Source: Polytrichum commune
Lineage: Eukaryota > Streptophyta > Polytrichopsida > Polytrichales > Polytrichaceae
Length of the DNA stretch: 64,000 nt
NCBI GenBank assembly: GCA_950295325.1
Contig: OX485808.1
Coordinates: 25,008,527-25,072,526 of the forward strand
Direction of reading: 5' to 3'
Part shown: positions 12,701 to 24,800 of the stretch, one piece after another
Position numbering within the stretch: position 1 is the first letter of the stretch
Layout of the letters: each line of letters opens with the position of its first letter
Position numbers and translations under genes: made by a program
The notes under the pieces: model-generated
Database searches by the model: none
What the model saw: only the letters and a program-made list of their open reading frames with translations
What the model was told of the DNA's origin: nothing

Positions 12701-12746
12701 TCATCACCTGCCCGTTCAGATGGTCCCCTGGCAAGTAGGGCGCCAT
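9733..12746 (-). CDS. Divergent phosphoglycerate kinase (8 exons, 470 aa)
   Basis: Exons on the minus strand are 12746-12566, 12434-12362, 12225-11970, 11538-11380, 11246-11052, 10770-10633, 10449-10217 and 9910-9733. All introns are GT-AG and every junction keeps frame. The enzyme family interconverts 1,3-bisphosphoglycerate plus ADP with 3-phosphoglycerate plus ATP in glycolysis and the Calvin cycle. Seen motifs in order are RVDHNV (usual RVDFNVP), DQYRID, THIGRP (usual SHLGRP), NTRWF, LADVFVNDAFG, AGAKYDTKI with both lysines, GGIIYNTFL, GGGDT and a C-terminal TGGGT. Two usual active-site segments differ. HRAH after VNDAFG is replaced by WQPHAS, removing a substrate-binding arginine. The VWNGPMGVFE nucleotide loop appears as VFVNAVMGMMP. 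The ATG at 12746 is the first in frame. The N-terminal 45 residues do not look like a clear transit peptide, so cytosolic location is a guess. Confidence 0.9.
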
Positions 12747-13345
12747 CTCTCCCACCTCCCTTCAACGTCCGCACCAATCAACCCAATCGCCCACAAAACA
12801 AATCAAACCAAACCAAACCTCCTCCCTCGATCCCCGCACACTCGATCACCCCGCACCCCCGCCACTCCTCGCCCAATTGGGACGCCACCTCTGCCCCACT
12901 CCGAGATAGCTCAGGTTTTGATCCCTCCTCCCTCTCTCTCTCTCTCTCTCTCACAATCTGTGTCTACTTGCTCCGATCGTGACGCAGGTTGGGATGAGTG
13001 CATACAAACATGTGAGATGAATTGAGGGGACAGATGATATAGATGGTAGAGTGGATTACTGTGGAATTGGAGGGAGGTGGATAAGGGATGATGACGGCAG
13101 TGGAGTGGCACCGTCAGCAGGGAGTTTCGGAGGAATTAGAAAGCAAGGGAGGATAGTTGCGACATTCAAGCTCACGCACACTCACTCCCTTTTGTAGGCG
13201 CCACCAGCGTTGCAGGCGTTGCGGAATTCGTAGACTCGTCAACAACAACCAGCTCAACTGATCAACTAAATTAAGTAAGTCCACTCTTCCCTTCCCGCTC
13301 TTCTGTCTCCCCGGCCCTCCCTTGCTTGCCCGCTTTCGACCTAAG
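12747..13345. promoter_or_regulatory. Upstream region of the PGK gene
   Basis: The expected promoter and leader of the PGK gene. It is C/T-rich on the plus strand near the start, with a CT dinucleotide run at 12928-12951 (GA on the gene strand), a common feature of plant leaders. No TATA position is assigned. Confidence 0.4.
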
Positions 13346-13710
13346 CCACACTAATTATGGTATTCAGTGTCACCAATTCTATTTGTCTTGCTCAATACTC
13401 ATTGGAAACCGCAGTATAGTGTCGCCCACACTAAATGCCAACCCAACATTATTTGTCATTCCTTGTAAATTTTGGAAGGGGATTATAGATTTACAGTGTT
13501 GCAATTACTGCCACTTACCAAGTTGATTTCTCCATCCAAATTTCATCCATCCATGACAATATTTCATCACAAGTTGCTGACAAGAGAAGGTAGGGTTTTG
13601 GCCAATGGATGAACTCATCCGCCATCCATAACAATATTCGTTCACTTATTCATAAGTAGTGTCATCCGAAAAGTTACCAAAGTGAACACTAAATATCATA
13701 TTTAGTGTAG
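13346..13710 (+). mobile_element. MITE, ACTAAATAT family, copy 1
   Basis: The 365-bp copy begins CCACACTAATTATGGTATTC and ends ATATCATATTTAGTGTAG, imperfect inverted termini. The interior matches 18715-19085 nearly end to end, including CATTCCTTGTAAATTTTGG, CATCCATGACAATATTTCAT and GGATGAACTCATCC. It has no coding capacity. Confidence 0.8.
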
Positions 13711-14870
13711 CGAACTTACTCCATCTATGCGTGTATGCAGGCTCTCTCTGTCTCTCTCTCGCTTATACTCTAGCATTTGCTACAAGGTACCCACACTAAT
13801 TCCTTGACTATGGCCCTCCTTACGACACACCTAGGCCAATGGGTGCAAGCACACGCCGCTCATTTCTTCAGGCTCTTTAGTGTAAGTGACACGAACCTCC
13901 CAACGTTTGGTAACAACTCAATCTAATTCTTTTATTGTACTTGTGACTCCGCTTTTTCCTTTCATATTTACAATACTAAATTGTGATGGCGATTTTCTTA
14001 AATATTTCAATAAGAGAATTTCTTTGAAGACGATATTCAACCTCATTCAAGTTGTTTCGTTATTTATTCATCCCTTCCAAATATACACACACATCGTAAG
14101 TGGTGAAGATGTCCGATGACCCCGAACATCGAAGGTTCATCTCGTTCCACAAACTCCATAGAACATTGACACCCAAAAATGCTTGCCGTCCTTTCCCCTA
14201 CATACTTTGGGTGACGAGATGGGAGCTAGATCTAGACTTTTAAAGCAGTTTTGAATTGGACGATCTGACTAGACACCATAAATTATCCCACAAGGTTGAA
14301 AAAAGGCGATTACTCCGAACCTTAGATCGAGTCTAATCGGCTCCTTTAATTCCTTCACACAAACATCCGGGCGTGAAATGCGGCTTAATTTACCTTGTTA
14401 TGTTAACTTATAACATCACATTCCTTTTGCGTGTTTTAATTATATAGGTGGCCTCAATCTCCCGCACACGGAAAGCGTTGCGTTGCGGCAAGGAGAACGA
14501 CGATCGATGAGCTTTGGTACTTCTTTTTATGAAGGTGGTTAAAGTGCTTGGAAGTTAGTGAAAGGGGAAGAAGAAAAGGGGAGGGGGGGGGGGGGCTAGA
14601 GTGACACATGTCGGATTGTGAGGTCCTTCCCACATGTTTGTAGAGCGGGCCAAGCCTAGCAACCGTTTCCCTTGGCGGTGACCGGACAAGCGCATCTACG
14701 GGGGTTGTAGATACTAGGGCCCCACACGTAGCGGCAAAAGGAGGCTATTCAGGTGGTGTCAAGGAAGCAACGGGGACCACATGACTAGGCGTTGAAACGT
14801 GGGACCGACTTTTCGTTCTTGTATAGGGTCTAGCTTAGGAAGGTAGGGGTAAATTAAGTTAGGGAAATCC
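13711..14870. other. Intergenic stretch with short simple repeats
   Basis: The stretch holds a CT run near 13745-13760 and a G-run at about 14582-14595. No gene is recognised. Confidence 0.4.
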
Positions 14871-15175
14871 ACACCTATGTCCGGGAAGAACCGGTGGTTA
14901 CTTACGGATGAACCGGTGGAGTTCGAGAAATAACCGGTGGTTACTTACAGATGAACCGGTGGAGTTCGAGAAATAACCGGTTGAAGTTCATCAAGACTTC
15001 AGGAGAATTAACCGATCGTGTTCAAGGAATCTATAGAAGAATATACCTCAAATGAATAAAAGCAAAACCGGAAGATTATGTCAACATGTAACCGGCTGGA
15101 TTTAGAATCACAAAGATCTTGACTAACTATATATGCCCAAAAACTTCCTGGGCATTGCTCCACTCAAATGAATTT
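14871..15175 (+). repeat. AACCGGTT-type long-terminus repeat, copy 1
   Basis: This copy of a dispersed terminus family contains AACCGGTTGAAGTTC, ACTTCAGGAGAATTAACCGA, ACATGTAACCGGCTGGA and TGCCCAAAAACTTCC. The same ordered motifs recur at 45440-45675 and 52026-52235 (plus) and at 44868-45430, 53300-53430 and 56870-57302 (minus). A 43-bp unit beginning AACCGGTGGTTACTTAC is duplicated in tandem at 14889-14974. The family probably marks ends of a Mutator-like or other long-TIR transposon. No transposase is visible. Confidence 0.6.
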
Positions 15176-18100
15176 TCCCTTTGGTACACAAGGTTACGGA
15201 CTGGGATTGCTCCGGCTCCACCTTCCCTGTAAGTAAAGTTATGTTGCGGTTACATTGGAGTCGCCTAAGTCATTTAGTGCATGCACACTTTCGTGCATAG
15301 CGTTATTTAGTTGAGTGACCTGGTTGGGTGGGGTTGGGAATGTGTCATGTAAGGTGTTGTTATTGTATTTTACGGATGCTTATTGGTAAGTAGATTTGGC
15401 TTGAAAACTGAGTGAGGTTCGGATGAAACATTGTGTTGGAAGGTAGTTGGAATGGAATGTTGCATAATGTTGTGTGTGCTTGTGAGTGTTGGTTTGGTAT
15501 ATTTGTGAATGCATGGTACCAATAATAATTAACATCGTTAAAGGTATCAAAGATCATATTTGTGGGTATCAAAATTGTAAGACCAACACATATTGATATT
15601 TGGTGGGGTATGTCAAGGTGAGAGAATATTTGTGTACCATTCTAAAACCATATTATACACCCAAATGGTATCGAAAACATAAATAGTGCCAAATAGTCAT
15701 ACGTTGCCGGTATCAAAAATGATGAGATCCTCATTCTAGATATATACCCAATGGTATCAAAACATAACAATAACAAACCAACGTTGGTGTATAGACCCAA
15801 AAGGTTTCGAGAACAAAAATGCTATCAAATATTCATATCATACTTGTATCAAAAAATGTGACATCCTCGTTATAGATACCCTAATAGTTTCAAATTTAAG
15901 ATGATGACATATTAACATTGGTTTTGGACCCCCTGCACATGGACATGTGCATTGTATTTCCTCATAAAATTAGAATTGGCAGCCGAGACAATTGTAGGGG
16001 ATAGATGAAGTTTGAGATGGGGACTCGACTATCTCTCCTTTCTAGAACTAAGGAACTTCACTTTCATTTGAGTGGGGAAACATTGTTCCCAAAATCATTT
16101 TGAAGGTTAACACCACATTGTCGTTTGTTACACTAAATGTTCTTATGATGGCAAATTTTGAATCTTGCCCAAAGTTTTCATTTCTTGTGATATGATCTTC
16201 GTGTTTTAGAATCTCAAGATGCATAGTTCAATTAATCCCATCAAGTGATGCATTCCATCTTGCATGTTGGACAATGAGTGCATATCTAATAACTCATATG
16301 TTGGCCCCTCTTCTTTCACATAGAAGATGCTTCAAGGTATTGGCAAAAGCTTCACTGAGGTAGGAGAACTCCATGTTGTTTTGCCAGATTGGGCAACAAA
16401 GTGTGCCCTTAGTGGGCGAGTGGGAATTGTTGCATACAAGCATACCTCTATGCCATATAACTAAAATGTCCCAGAGCCATAATTGCATGTGCCAATTAAG
16501 TTGTCATCGACCACTACATGGATGCCAATAAATTTGGACCCCCTTTCACATGAAATTGTGTGCTAATGTGTTATTGAAAACAAGATTTGATGGCGGACAC
16601 AATTGAATGGTTAATAGAAGTTTGGAAGGGGGGGGGGGCATGGCAGTGTGCCCTAATGTAGTATTTAGGTCAGAGGTTATTTATTCTAGATGATTTGACT
16701 CCATAATTAACTTCAAAGGCCCCAAATTAGTCTCAAGAGTGACATTCGAAATGAACTGATAGTTATTATTTTACATGTAAATAGTATCTAGCTATTAAAT
16801 GGGGGTTTACAATGATTTTGTCACTACAAAGCTATAGTAATTTGTAACTTCAAAATGGTAACCTACACCAATAAAGTAGGAAAACGGAAAACGGCGAAGA
16901 TAAGTTGATTTGGACATGAGAAATGCAAGTTGTTTTGTAATTTTATTCCCTATAAACAATTAGTTGCATTTTCCCAAAGAGGCAAGTAAGTCGAACCCCC
17001 TATTTGTACAGTAGAGTCTCCCTAATTCAAGCATCAAATTATCCTACTCTACACATGAATGCATACAAAACGGTCAACTGAATGTCACCCAAAAGTGATC
17101 CCAACCGGTGTGAAACAAAGCATGTACGACCGATCCTTGCATCCTTTTCAGGCCACCACTTTTACAATTAGCCATTTTCGGTCAACTTGAGAATCATTCT
17201 AGTCTTAGTCTAGTGTACTAGTAGTGGTCTTTCATCATTACATGTTTTTCCTACTTTATGTGATATTAATGCATCATCGTGGAGAATGGAAACATGTAGG
17301 AACGTTGAATGGCTATACGATTTCTACATTTAGAATAAATAGGTCAGTCATTAATTCCAATTTAATTAACAGGACAAATCAATAACAAATTTGGTAGTGG
17401 AGAGTTTGTTGTTAGAACCCACATAGTGCACTATGTATTTGAATCAATATGAGTGACGTTGTCCATCAATTCCAACGAACATTGCATATCTTATCTTGGA
17501 CTTATCATGAATGTAGGTTCATGTAGTTCAGACCTAAAAAATAGTTTTGACTATAAAGAAAGGCTTCATTGATTTGTAAATTAAAAGAACTTTATATTGT
17601 ATATTAAATGTTTGATATATTAATTTGGCCCATGATAAATGTGTGGCACATTATTTCTACTGCACCAACGTGAATGTGAGTATATTCTCCTTATATTAAT
17701 CATCGCTACCTATGATGCAATCAAAGTTGTTTTGTCTTCCTTTTGGAGGGTGGGCTCTATCAAGGGTTTGAATATCTCCGTGAGCTGCCAAACTCATGAT
17801 TTTGCCAACTCTTCACAACCTTGCATGCATTCCTCTTTCTCCTCATCTACCAGACATATTGTGTGGGCATCGTTCCATCTGCAGTCATTAATTTGGGGAA
17901 TCCAATTGATTTCAGAAATCACAAGAACTACCAGTGGAAGTAAGGGCTAACAAGGGCTACGAAAGGTACAGACTAGCTAAGAGAATTCCGGTAGGGACCT
18001 AATAGGTCTCCTATGCATTCCATGCACAAGGATGACCACTAAGATTATACTAAAAGATGCATTGGAAATTCCAGTCCACCAATGTAGTATATATTGTTGG

Positions 18101-18714
18101 TAACTGCACATCTTTTGTTATTCTAATACTTATTTTACTTTTTGTTGTTTGTGAATGTCTTTGTTTTATTTCCTTGCAACCACATACATGGTAATACTCT
18201 TGGATCTTACTGGAGCTTTGATGAACATAATATATGCGAGGGCGAAACCCCCAAGGACTGCAGAAGGTAAGAAGACAAGAGAGAGAGAGAGAACAAAAAG
18301 GAGAAAAGGAAAGGAGTTCGAAGGGTGGAAGAGAGGGAGGAAGATCATAGACATAGTGTGGATACCGTGAACCAAAACCGCATCGTTATTGGTGCGCTAC
18401 CAAATCCACAATGTGCATAGCGTTTATGATTAGGGTTTTGCTTTTGTTTAAAGTCACATGGTGGGCACTCCGAGTATCACGTAAGGTGACCAAAAGCACT
18501 CACGTACCGATCCAAAATTTGATTTCATGTGGCTATCCTTGATGCTACCTAGTGCACGGATGTGTGTGTTTTTTTAGCTTCATGATCTAACATACAACCG
18601 ACAATCGGTGGTATTGATAGTCGTTGTCGCCCCTTGTTCCACAACCATAACTTCTTCTTCACGTGATATGTGGGGGGATGATGAGTGCAACCGGCCAAAA
18701 CGACATGGGTGAAA
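15176..18714. other. AT-rich intergenic region
   Basis: No gene is supported. There is a G-run at about 16627-16638 and a GA-rich tract near 18277-18350 that opens spurious frames on both strands. Short recurring phrases such as GGTATCAAAA at 15540-15900 suggest decayed repeats. Confidence 0.4.
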
Positions 18715-19085
18715 CTACACTAAATATGATATCTAGTGTCACCAATTTCTAATTGTCTTTGCTCAATACTAATTGTAAACCACGGTTTGGTGTCACCAAC
18801 ACTAAATGTTAACCCTACACTATTTGTCATTCCTTGTAAATTTTTGGTGGATTTACAGTGTTGCAATTACTGTCACTTACCAAGTGGTTTTTCATCCAGA
18901 TTTCAATCATCCATGACAATATTTCATCGCAAGTTGGTGACATGAGAAGGTAGGGTTTGTCCAATGGATGAACTCATCCATCGTCCATGACAATATTTGT
19001 TCGCTTAATCATAAGAAGTGTCATCTGAAAAGTTACCATGGTGACATAAACTACCATATGACACTAAATATCATGTTTAGTATAG
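18715..19085 (+). mobile_element. MITE, ACTAAATAT family, copy 2
   Basis: The 371-bp copy has inverted termini: it begins CTACACTAAATATGATATCT and its right end, read on the other strand, begins CTATACTAAACATGATATTT. The internal sequence is shared with 13346-13710 and, inverted, with 21602-21880. It is non-coding. Confidence 0.85.
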
Positions 19086-21601
19086 TGTCTAGGTAATATG
19101 CACGCGGCTTTTACAACACCTAATTAGATCTTGAAGAGGAAGTGCCTTGGGCCACAAAACTTTGATGGTTGATACTTGTGAATAGTATTAACCTAATAAT
19201 TGTGGGATAGTTGTGGAGAAAAACTCATAAGGGGGTTCATCATCAACGCACAAGTGGACTTATGTAAGGTCTTATGTAAGGTCAACATGTCTTATTCTAG
19301 TTTCGGTAAATAGTGTGGGCATATGTATATTGTGAATTACCCTTTACATCATATTCAAGACACATGTGCATGTTGATTTCCCAATGTTTTCTTTCTTGGT
19401 TTTTTGGATGAGCATTCCCTTTTGAGTTCAATGATCGAGAAAGAGAACATCGGAACTCGACATGCACATGTTTCTTGAATAAGGAGCTATCGTCTTTTGT
19501 CTCTTGGACATCCAATGTTATATGTTGTGGGTTGGCACCCACAATATAGTACCCAACATTCCTAGTGTGAAATATCTCACTTAAAAAGTGGCCCAAGGTA
19601 GTTACCATGTGTAGCACAGCCGAAGCAGTTACTAACACACATGTACATATTCCATAGCTCTTCAAGTATGAAATGTAAGCATATCAAAAAAACAAGTCAA
19701 TTCATGAAATATACAAGTAATACTTCAAAATTTCAAAAGATATTCATGTTGGCTCCACAAAATGTAATCTCTCTCTCTCTGCCATAAATGGTTCAAAATA
19801 GTTATAAAATATAACCCCAAAGGACTAATTACTTTAGGGTTAGGTAAGTTTTTCCTAACCAATATCCATCATAGATCCGGTTTCTATGCATCTACATACT
19901 AGGATGGTTACCTAATCCTATATTAAGTGAAAGGAGACTTGAGAACCTCCTTTCAAAGGTTAAGCCATATTGGCAATTTACCCTAAGTAACTTTTGGGTT
20001 AGTGTAAAGTGTGCGGACTTTGTGGGAGGTGTATGCTAATTGCCTCAATTTTTGGTTGCACAAGGTTCAAATGGCTAAGGAACTTGTAGAATACTCAGTG
20101 GTAGTTTGGGTATTCGATGATACAAAATGTATGAATATGCCATATTTGATTGTGTGATATAGATAATAATTGGGTTTTGTTGTTATTCACCTCATGTATG
20201 TTACTAACCCTCTCTTTGGATTTGGTTGGTGGCATGGGCACAAGTGAGGCAGACCCTTCCCAACTTTGATGGCACTCTTAGGTTTTGTATATCATCTTCT
20301 TTCAAAAATATTGTGTGTATAATGCTTAGGTATTCTACAAAATGATGAGGGACACAAAGCATTGGTGAGTTGAGTTTGGACCTTGAAATACATTTCATAT
20401 ATGTCTTACATACTCTCTTGAATTTGACTTTGTAATTCTTGTTCAAGGGTACAAATGTTACAACCTTGGTAGTTCGATACTCAAAGGTTCAAATTTCTAG
20501 ATACATACCAGGATGAGTTAGTGATGAAAGTATTTGGATAACTATGCAATGATATGGCCATGAGGGATGGTCCCACCCAAACCTCCTGGGTATTGAAAGG
20601 TACATAAATATGTAGAATAATGGTTTGGCCTCTTAACAAGAGGATGTATTAAGAAAGGACTATTCTTGAATGAAAGCATATATCTAATCAAAAAATGCCC
20701 ATGTGCGTGTGCGTGTGTGTGTGTACACCCCTCTAATGACAAAATTGCTGACTAAAAATGGAACAAAGGATGTAAACCTAATTTTCTTAAGGTCTTGGGG
20801 ACGGGAGGTTTGAATTATGATTTTTATTTTTTATTTTTTATTTTGGTTTCTCTCTTGCACAAATGACAACTAATTACTTGTCATTTTGATGGTGTTGGGA
20901 GGGAGTTGAACATTGGTTTAATTTTTCCTTTGATGTTTACGGCAAGCTCCATCTAACATGGATTTGGTGGAGCAACAAAGAATGCTAAAGCAGATTAATA
21001 TAGTTCTTTTTTGAGAGGTTTAGCCTCATTTGATGTGTAATGAATTCATAACAAAACATACAAAAACTCAATCGATTCACAAATCTTATATGAGTCAAAA
21101 TGACATTACATAAGATTAAGGAGACTAAATTTCAATATGAGATGAAATTTTGACGAGCACACATGGATCTTCTTGAGCTTTTGTATAGGTGTGCATGAAG
21201 TGTTTAGTGTTGAGTGGTGTCAAATATTGACTTTTTGGACATCCCAAGAAATCAATCCGGTGACTTCACTTCTCGAATTCTCAAGAGAGCAACATTGGCT
21301 ACAAATCAACAAATTGATGAAGCCACATATGGATGATAATACAAATTCTTATCCATAATCTTTGGAGATTTTTCTTAGATTGCATCTATGGAAAACTTGA
21401 GAGCTTCAACAAAATTCATTTCATATATTTGAATTGCATATTGATGATTATTTGCAAATTTAAAGATGTTGAATCAACCCATCATACTAATCCATATATC
21501 AATACTAGAAGTGTTTTGATTTAAGAGAAGATTGAACTATTATGCATCCGAAGTAAGTATTTGAACAAGACATACCTACCTTAGTGGTGGTCAAGTTGTA
21601 C
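19086..21601. other. AT-rich intergenic region
   Basis: No gene is recognised. It has a CT run at about 19770 and a GT run at 20708-20725. A phrase at 19318-19370 (GGGCATATGTATATTGTG, then TTACCC) loosely resembles 40950-41000, suggesting an old dispersed repeat. Confidence 0.35.
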
Positions 21602-21880
21602 ATGGATGATATACGAGTTCATCCATTGGCCAAAACCCTACCTTCTCTTGTCCGCAACTTGTGATGAAATATTGCCATGGATGATTAAACTTTGGATGAA
21701 AATTACTTGGTAAGTGACAGTGATTGCAACACTATAAATCTATAATGCCCAAAAGCATTACAAGGAATGACAAGTAGTGTTGGGTTATCATTTAGTGTTG
21801 GTGACACTATACCGCAGTTTACAATTAGTTTTGAGCAAGACAATTAGAATCGGGGACACTAAATATCATATTTAGTGTAG
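21602..21880 (-). mobile_element. MITE, ACTAAATAT family, copy 3, truncated
   Basis: Read on the minus strand it begins CTACACTAAATATGATATTT at 21880. It follows copies 1 and 2 through GGATGAACTCGTAT at about 21605, where the distal third of the element is missing. Confidence 0.8.
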
Positions 21881-24800
21881 TACATAGTGTGGCCTAGCAT
21901 CTTAGTGTCGACAATCATAGCGGATATCATGTAGTGCATCAATGTGGAAATTGATTCAAACTCATCCTTTAAAGTACATACTATTTAGTGCGGGTACAAT
22001 ACATTGTGCTTATCTTCTTAAAGTGGACTCATTGACCACCCAAATTTTGGGAGATATGAACATTTGGTAAATTGGATTATTCCAAATTAGATTATATTCA
22101 ATGGGGTTTATATTAGACCATGAGTGAACACCTAGTACGACGTGCTACATATAGATCTTAGTTGATGCTTTTTCATTTGTAGTTGATGTCGAGTGGCAAC
22201 AACAACAAATTCATTAGTGTTGGATGTTCAAATTCATTGGACAAAGACTTGATCAACATCTACAAGTGGTTGTCTAAGAAAGCCTTTTGGGGTGGGAGGT
22301 TGGATCAATAGTTTGTGACTATGAGAACTATCAAGAATCATAGGCAATTTATGTTCAAAATTGAACTCTTAGTGAAATTGAAATCAAATATTACTTCCAA
22401 AGCTTTTGTAGCATGTTAACACATCAATAGTATTTGGTTATTTATTTTAAGGACTCTCAAAAAAGTAGAAAATCCATGTAAAAATGCATTTATTCTGGTG
22501 CCTTTCTGTTTTATGATGCATGTGAGAACTTCAAAGGCCCAAAATTTTGTTATACACAAATAGCTAATGAAATTTTTGATGACAAGTTGTTTAAAATACC
22601 GCCTGAAATGCAAGGAATTGGTTGTGTTTACCACCTTGTTGTGAAATGCAAAACTTTGTTTGTTGTTTGATGCTCAAAGACACTCTAATGCCAACACTTC
22701 AGACAATATATTTGCAATAATAAAGCTAAGTTTGGTCAACAATATTACAAAAACAAATCTTATAGGTTGTGCAAAAGATGTGTAATCTTTTGTACTAAAA
22801 AATTGTGATTTAAACCCAAACAATTTTGTATGTGAGAGAAACATGTTGTTTGAGCACATTGCAAGGAAATTATGATTTTTTTTTCTAAATTTTATTTTAT
22901 AGTTCAGGTTGATTCAATTTCAAAATTAAGATTGTACATGTAAGATTATGGTATTGAGCCCTTAAAAAAATTTCATCATTTTATTTGATATTATTTTAAA
23001 CCATGGTGCCTAGAGGCTATGCAACGTGCAACCGATTTTGAATTCAATATTGATGTGCATGTTCTTATTTGATGTTCATTAATTTCCCCCATGAAACATA
23101 TGATGTGTCATATGTGAATGTTAAGGTTTATGATTTGTGCAAAAACACTTTTAGAGTTTTCGGTGATAGATTTTTGCTAATTGCTATGAGAAAATGTGCA
23201 AATTGGTTTTCGTAAGAAGTGAATAAATCTTATGTCGAAAGATTTTATCGAATCTCTTACTAAGGTATAAGACTAGAACGTGAAAGAGCTAATGTGTATA
23301 CTTCACACATATCTAGAAGTTTATAGATGAAACTTCATAATGATGGAATCAATGTGGAAGTTTTTATTAATGATTGGCTAGAATCATAGAATGTGGTGGG
23401 ATGGTGGATTTTGGAATTCTGACAATTTTACTTTCGGAATAACACTAGCAAATAAACACCGAGTACTTCATAGAATCAAATTTTTTTTTTAAATGAAGAA
23501 AGTGAAATCACAAGTGAAAAAAATGCATGCTTGTTACAAGTGTAATTATAAAGTATAAGTTATCAAAACTTACTCATGGAACAAGAAAAGTAAGTTATGC
23601 AAGACTTAGGGTTTGGTATTTACTTCAAGAAATATCCGATTCTAAATTTTCTTCAATTGAAATTAGTCATTGATATAATTATTAGTTCATGTTTTGTGCT
23701 TCATAATTATAGTTCAAAAAGAAAATGTTAAGCATCCTTAATTTTTAACATTTTTTTTGTTGTTGTTGTTGAGAACATGATTGTTTTGTTTTTTTATAAT
23801 TTGGATTTGTTTTTTTTTTATCATTTCATTGTTTTGCCATGAAAATTGGAATACATGTAACATTTTCATGAAGGTGGCAACGAACAGTGCAAAGGGTATG
23901 CCCGCAAGCAGCAAGATTCTAAGGTGTAAAGGAATGTGCACAGTCTTTTTAGTCCTTCAACGACCAATTTGTCTTTGGGTTTATAAAAAAATAATGAAAT
24001 AAAAATCAAGTTGTTATAGACAATGTTGTCGATGCACATTGTGGGAGGGAAGATCATTAGTACCATGTTGGTGCTAACAAATGAAATAAAACTTACCTTG
24101 CATGTTCTCACAAAGGAGTTGAAGAACACAATGATCACTCTACATGAGAGGTAAACACCCTTATGAGCAAAAGTGATGTTAAATGGCTATACAATACTAT
24201 TGCTAACATAAGCTCCTTGAGTGTAATGTATTAAAATTTCAACCTATGCATGTGTCCATGGTTTCTTAACATCTTAAATTTTTTGATATTCTAGATTATA
24301 TTAAATCATTTAAAGGAAATCATGTAAAACATACAAGATTTTTTCATTTATAAATTTTTATTCAAGGCCCGACTATGTGTCAAGGTCTCTTTATTCGATA
24401 ATTAAAAAAAAATGTTTGTCCTTCATGATCTTGCTACTGAAGATTCACATTATTAAGAAATAAGAAATAAAAAACTAAACCAAGATCTCCTTTTCGTTCT
24501 TTTTTTGAAAAAATGCATTCATGAAAGTAAAATAAATTACATATTTATTTGGAAAATAGTTCATTTAAAAGATGAACTAGTTTGGAAGTTTTTGTGTGGG
24601 TCTCGGGAGTTGACTATTGCTTCCTTGAGCTTGTTGTTTAAGAATATTATGGAGGAATTGGAATGTGGATGAGTTGGAATAGATTTTTTTTAACAATATT
24701 GGCATTCTAGAATATATTCCAAATTATTTGATTACGTTGGTCATCTTCTCGGGGCGATCACACCCCCTTACGGTTTCATAACCACGTGCAATAAAACTTT

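Noticed and set aside
12562-12777. 71-codon minus-strand ORF starting MVRTLKGG over PGK exon 1
   Set aside because: It is out of frame with the PGK coding sequence, which is supported by motifs across eight exons.
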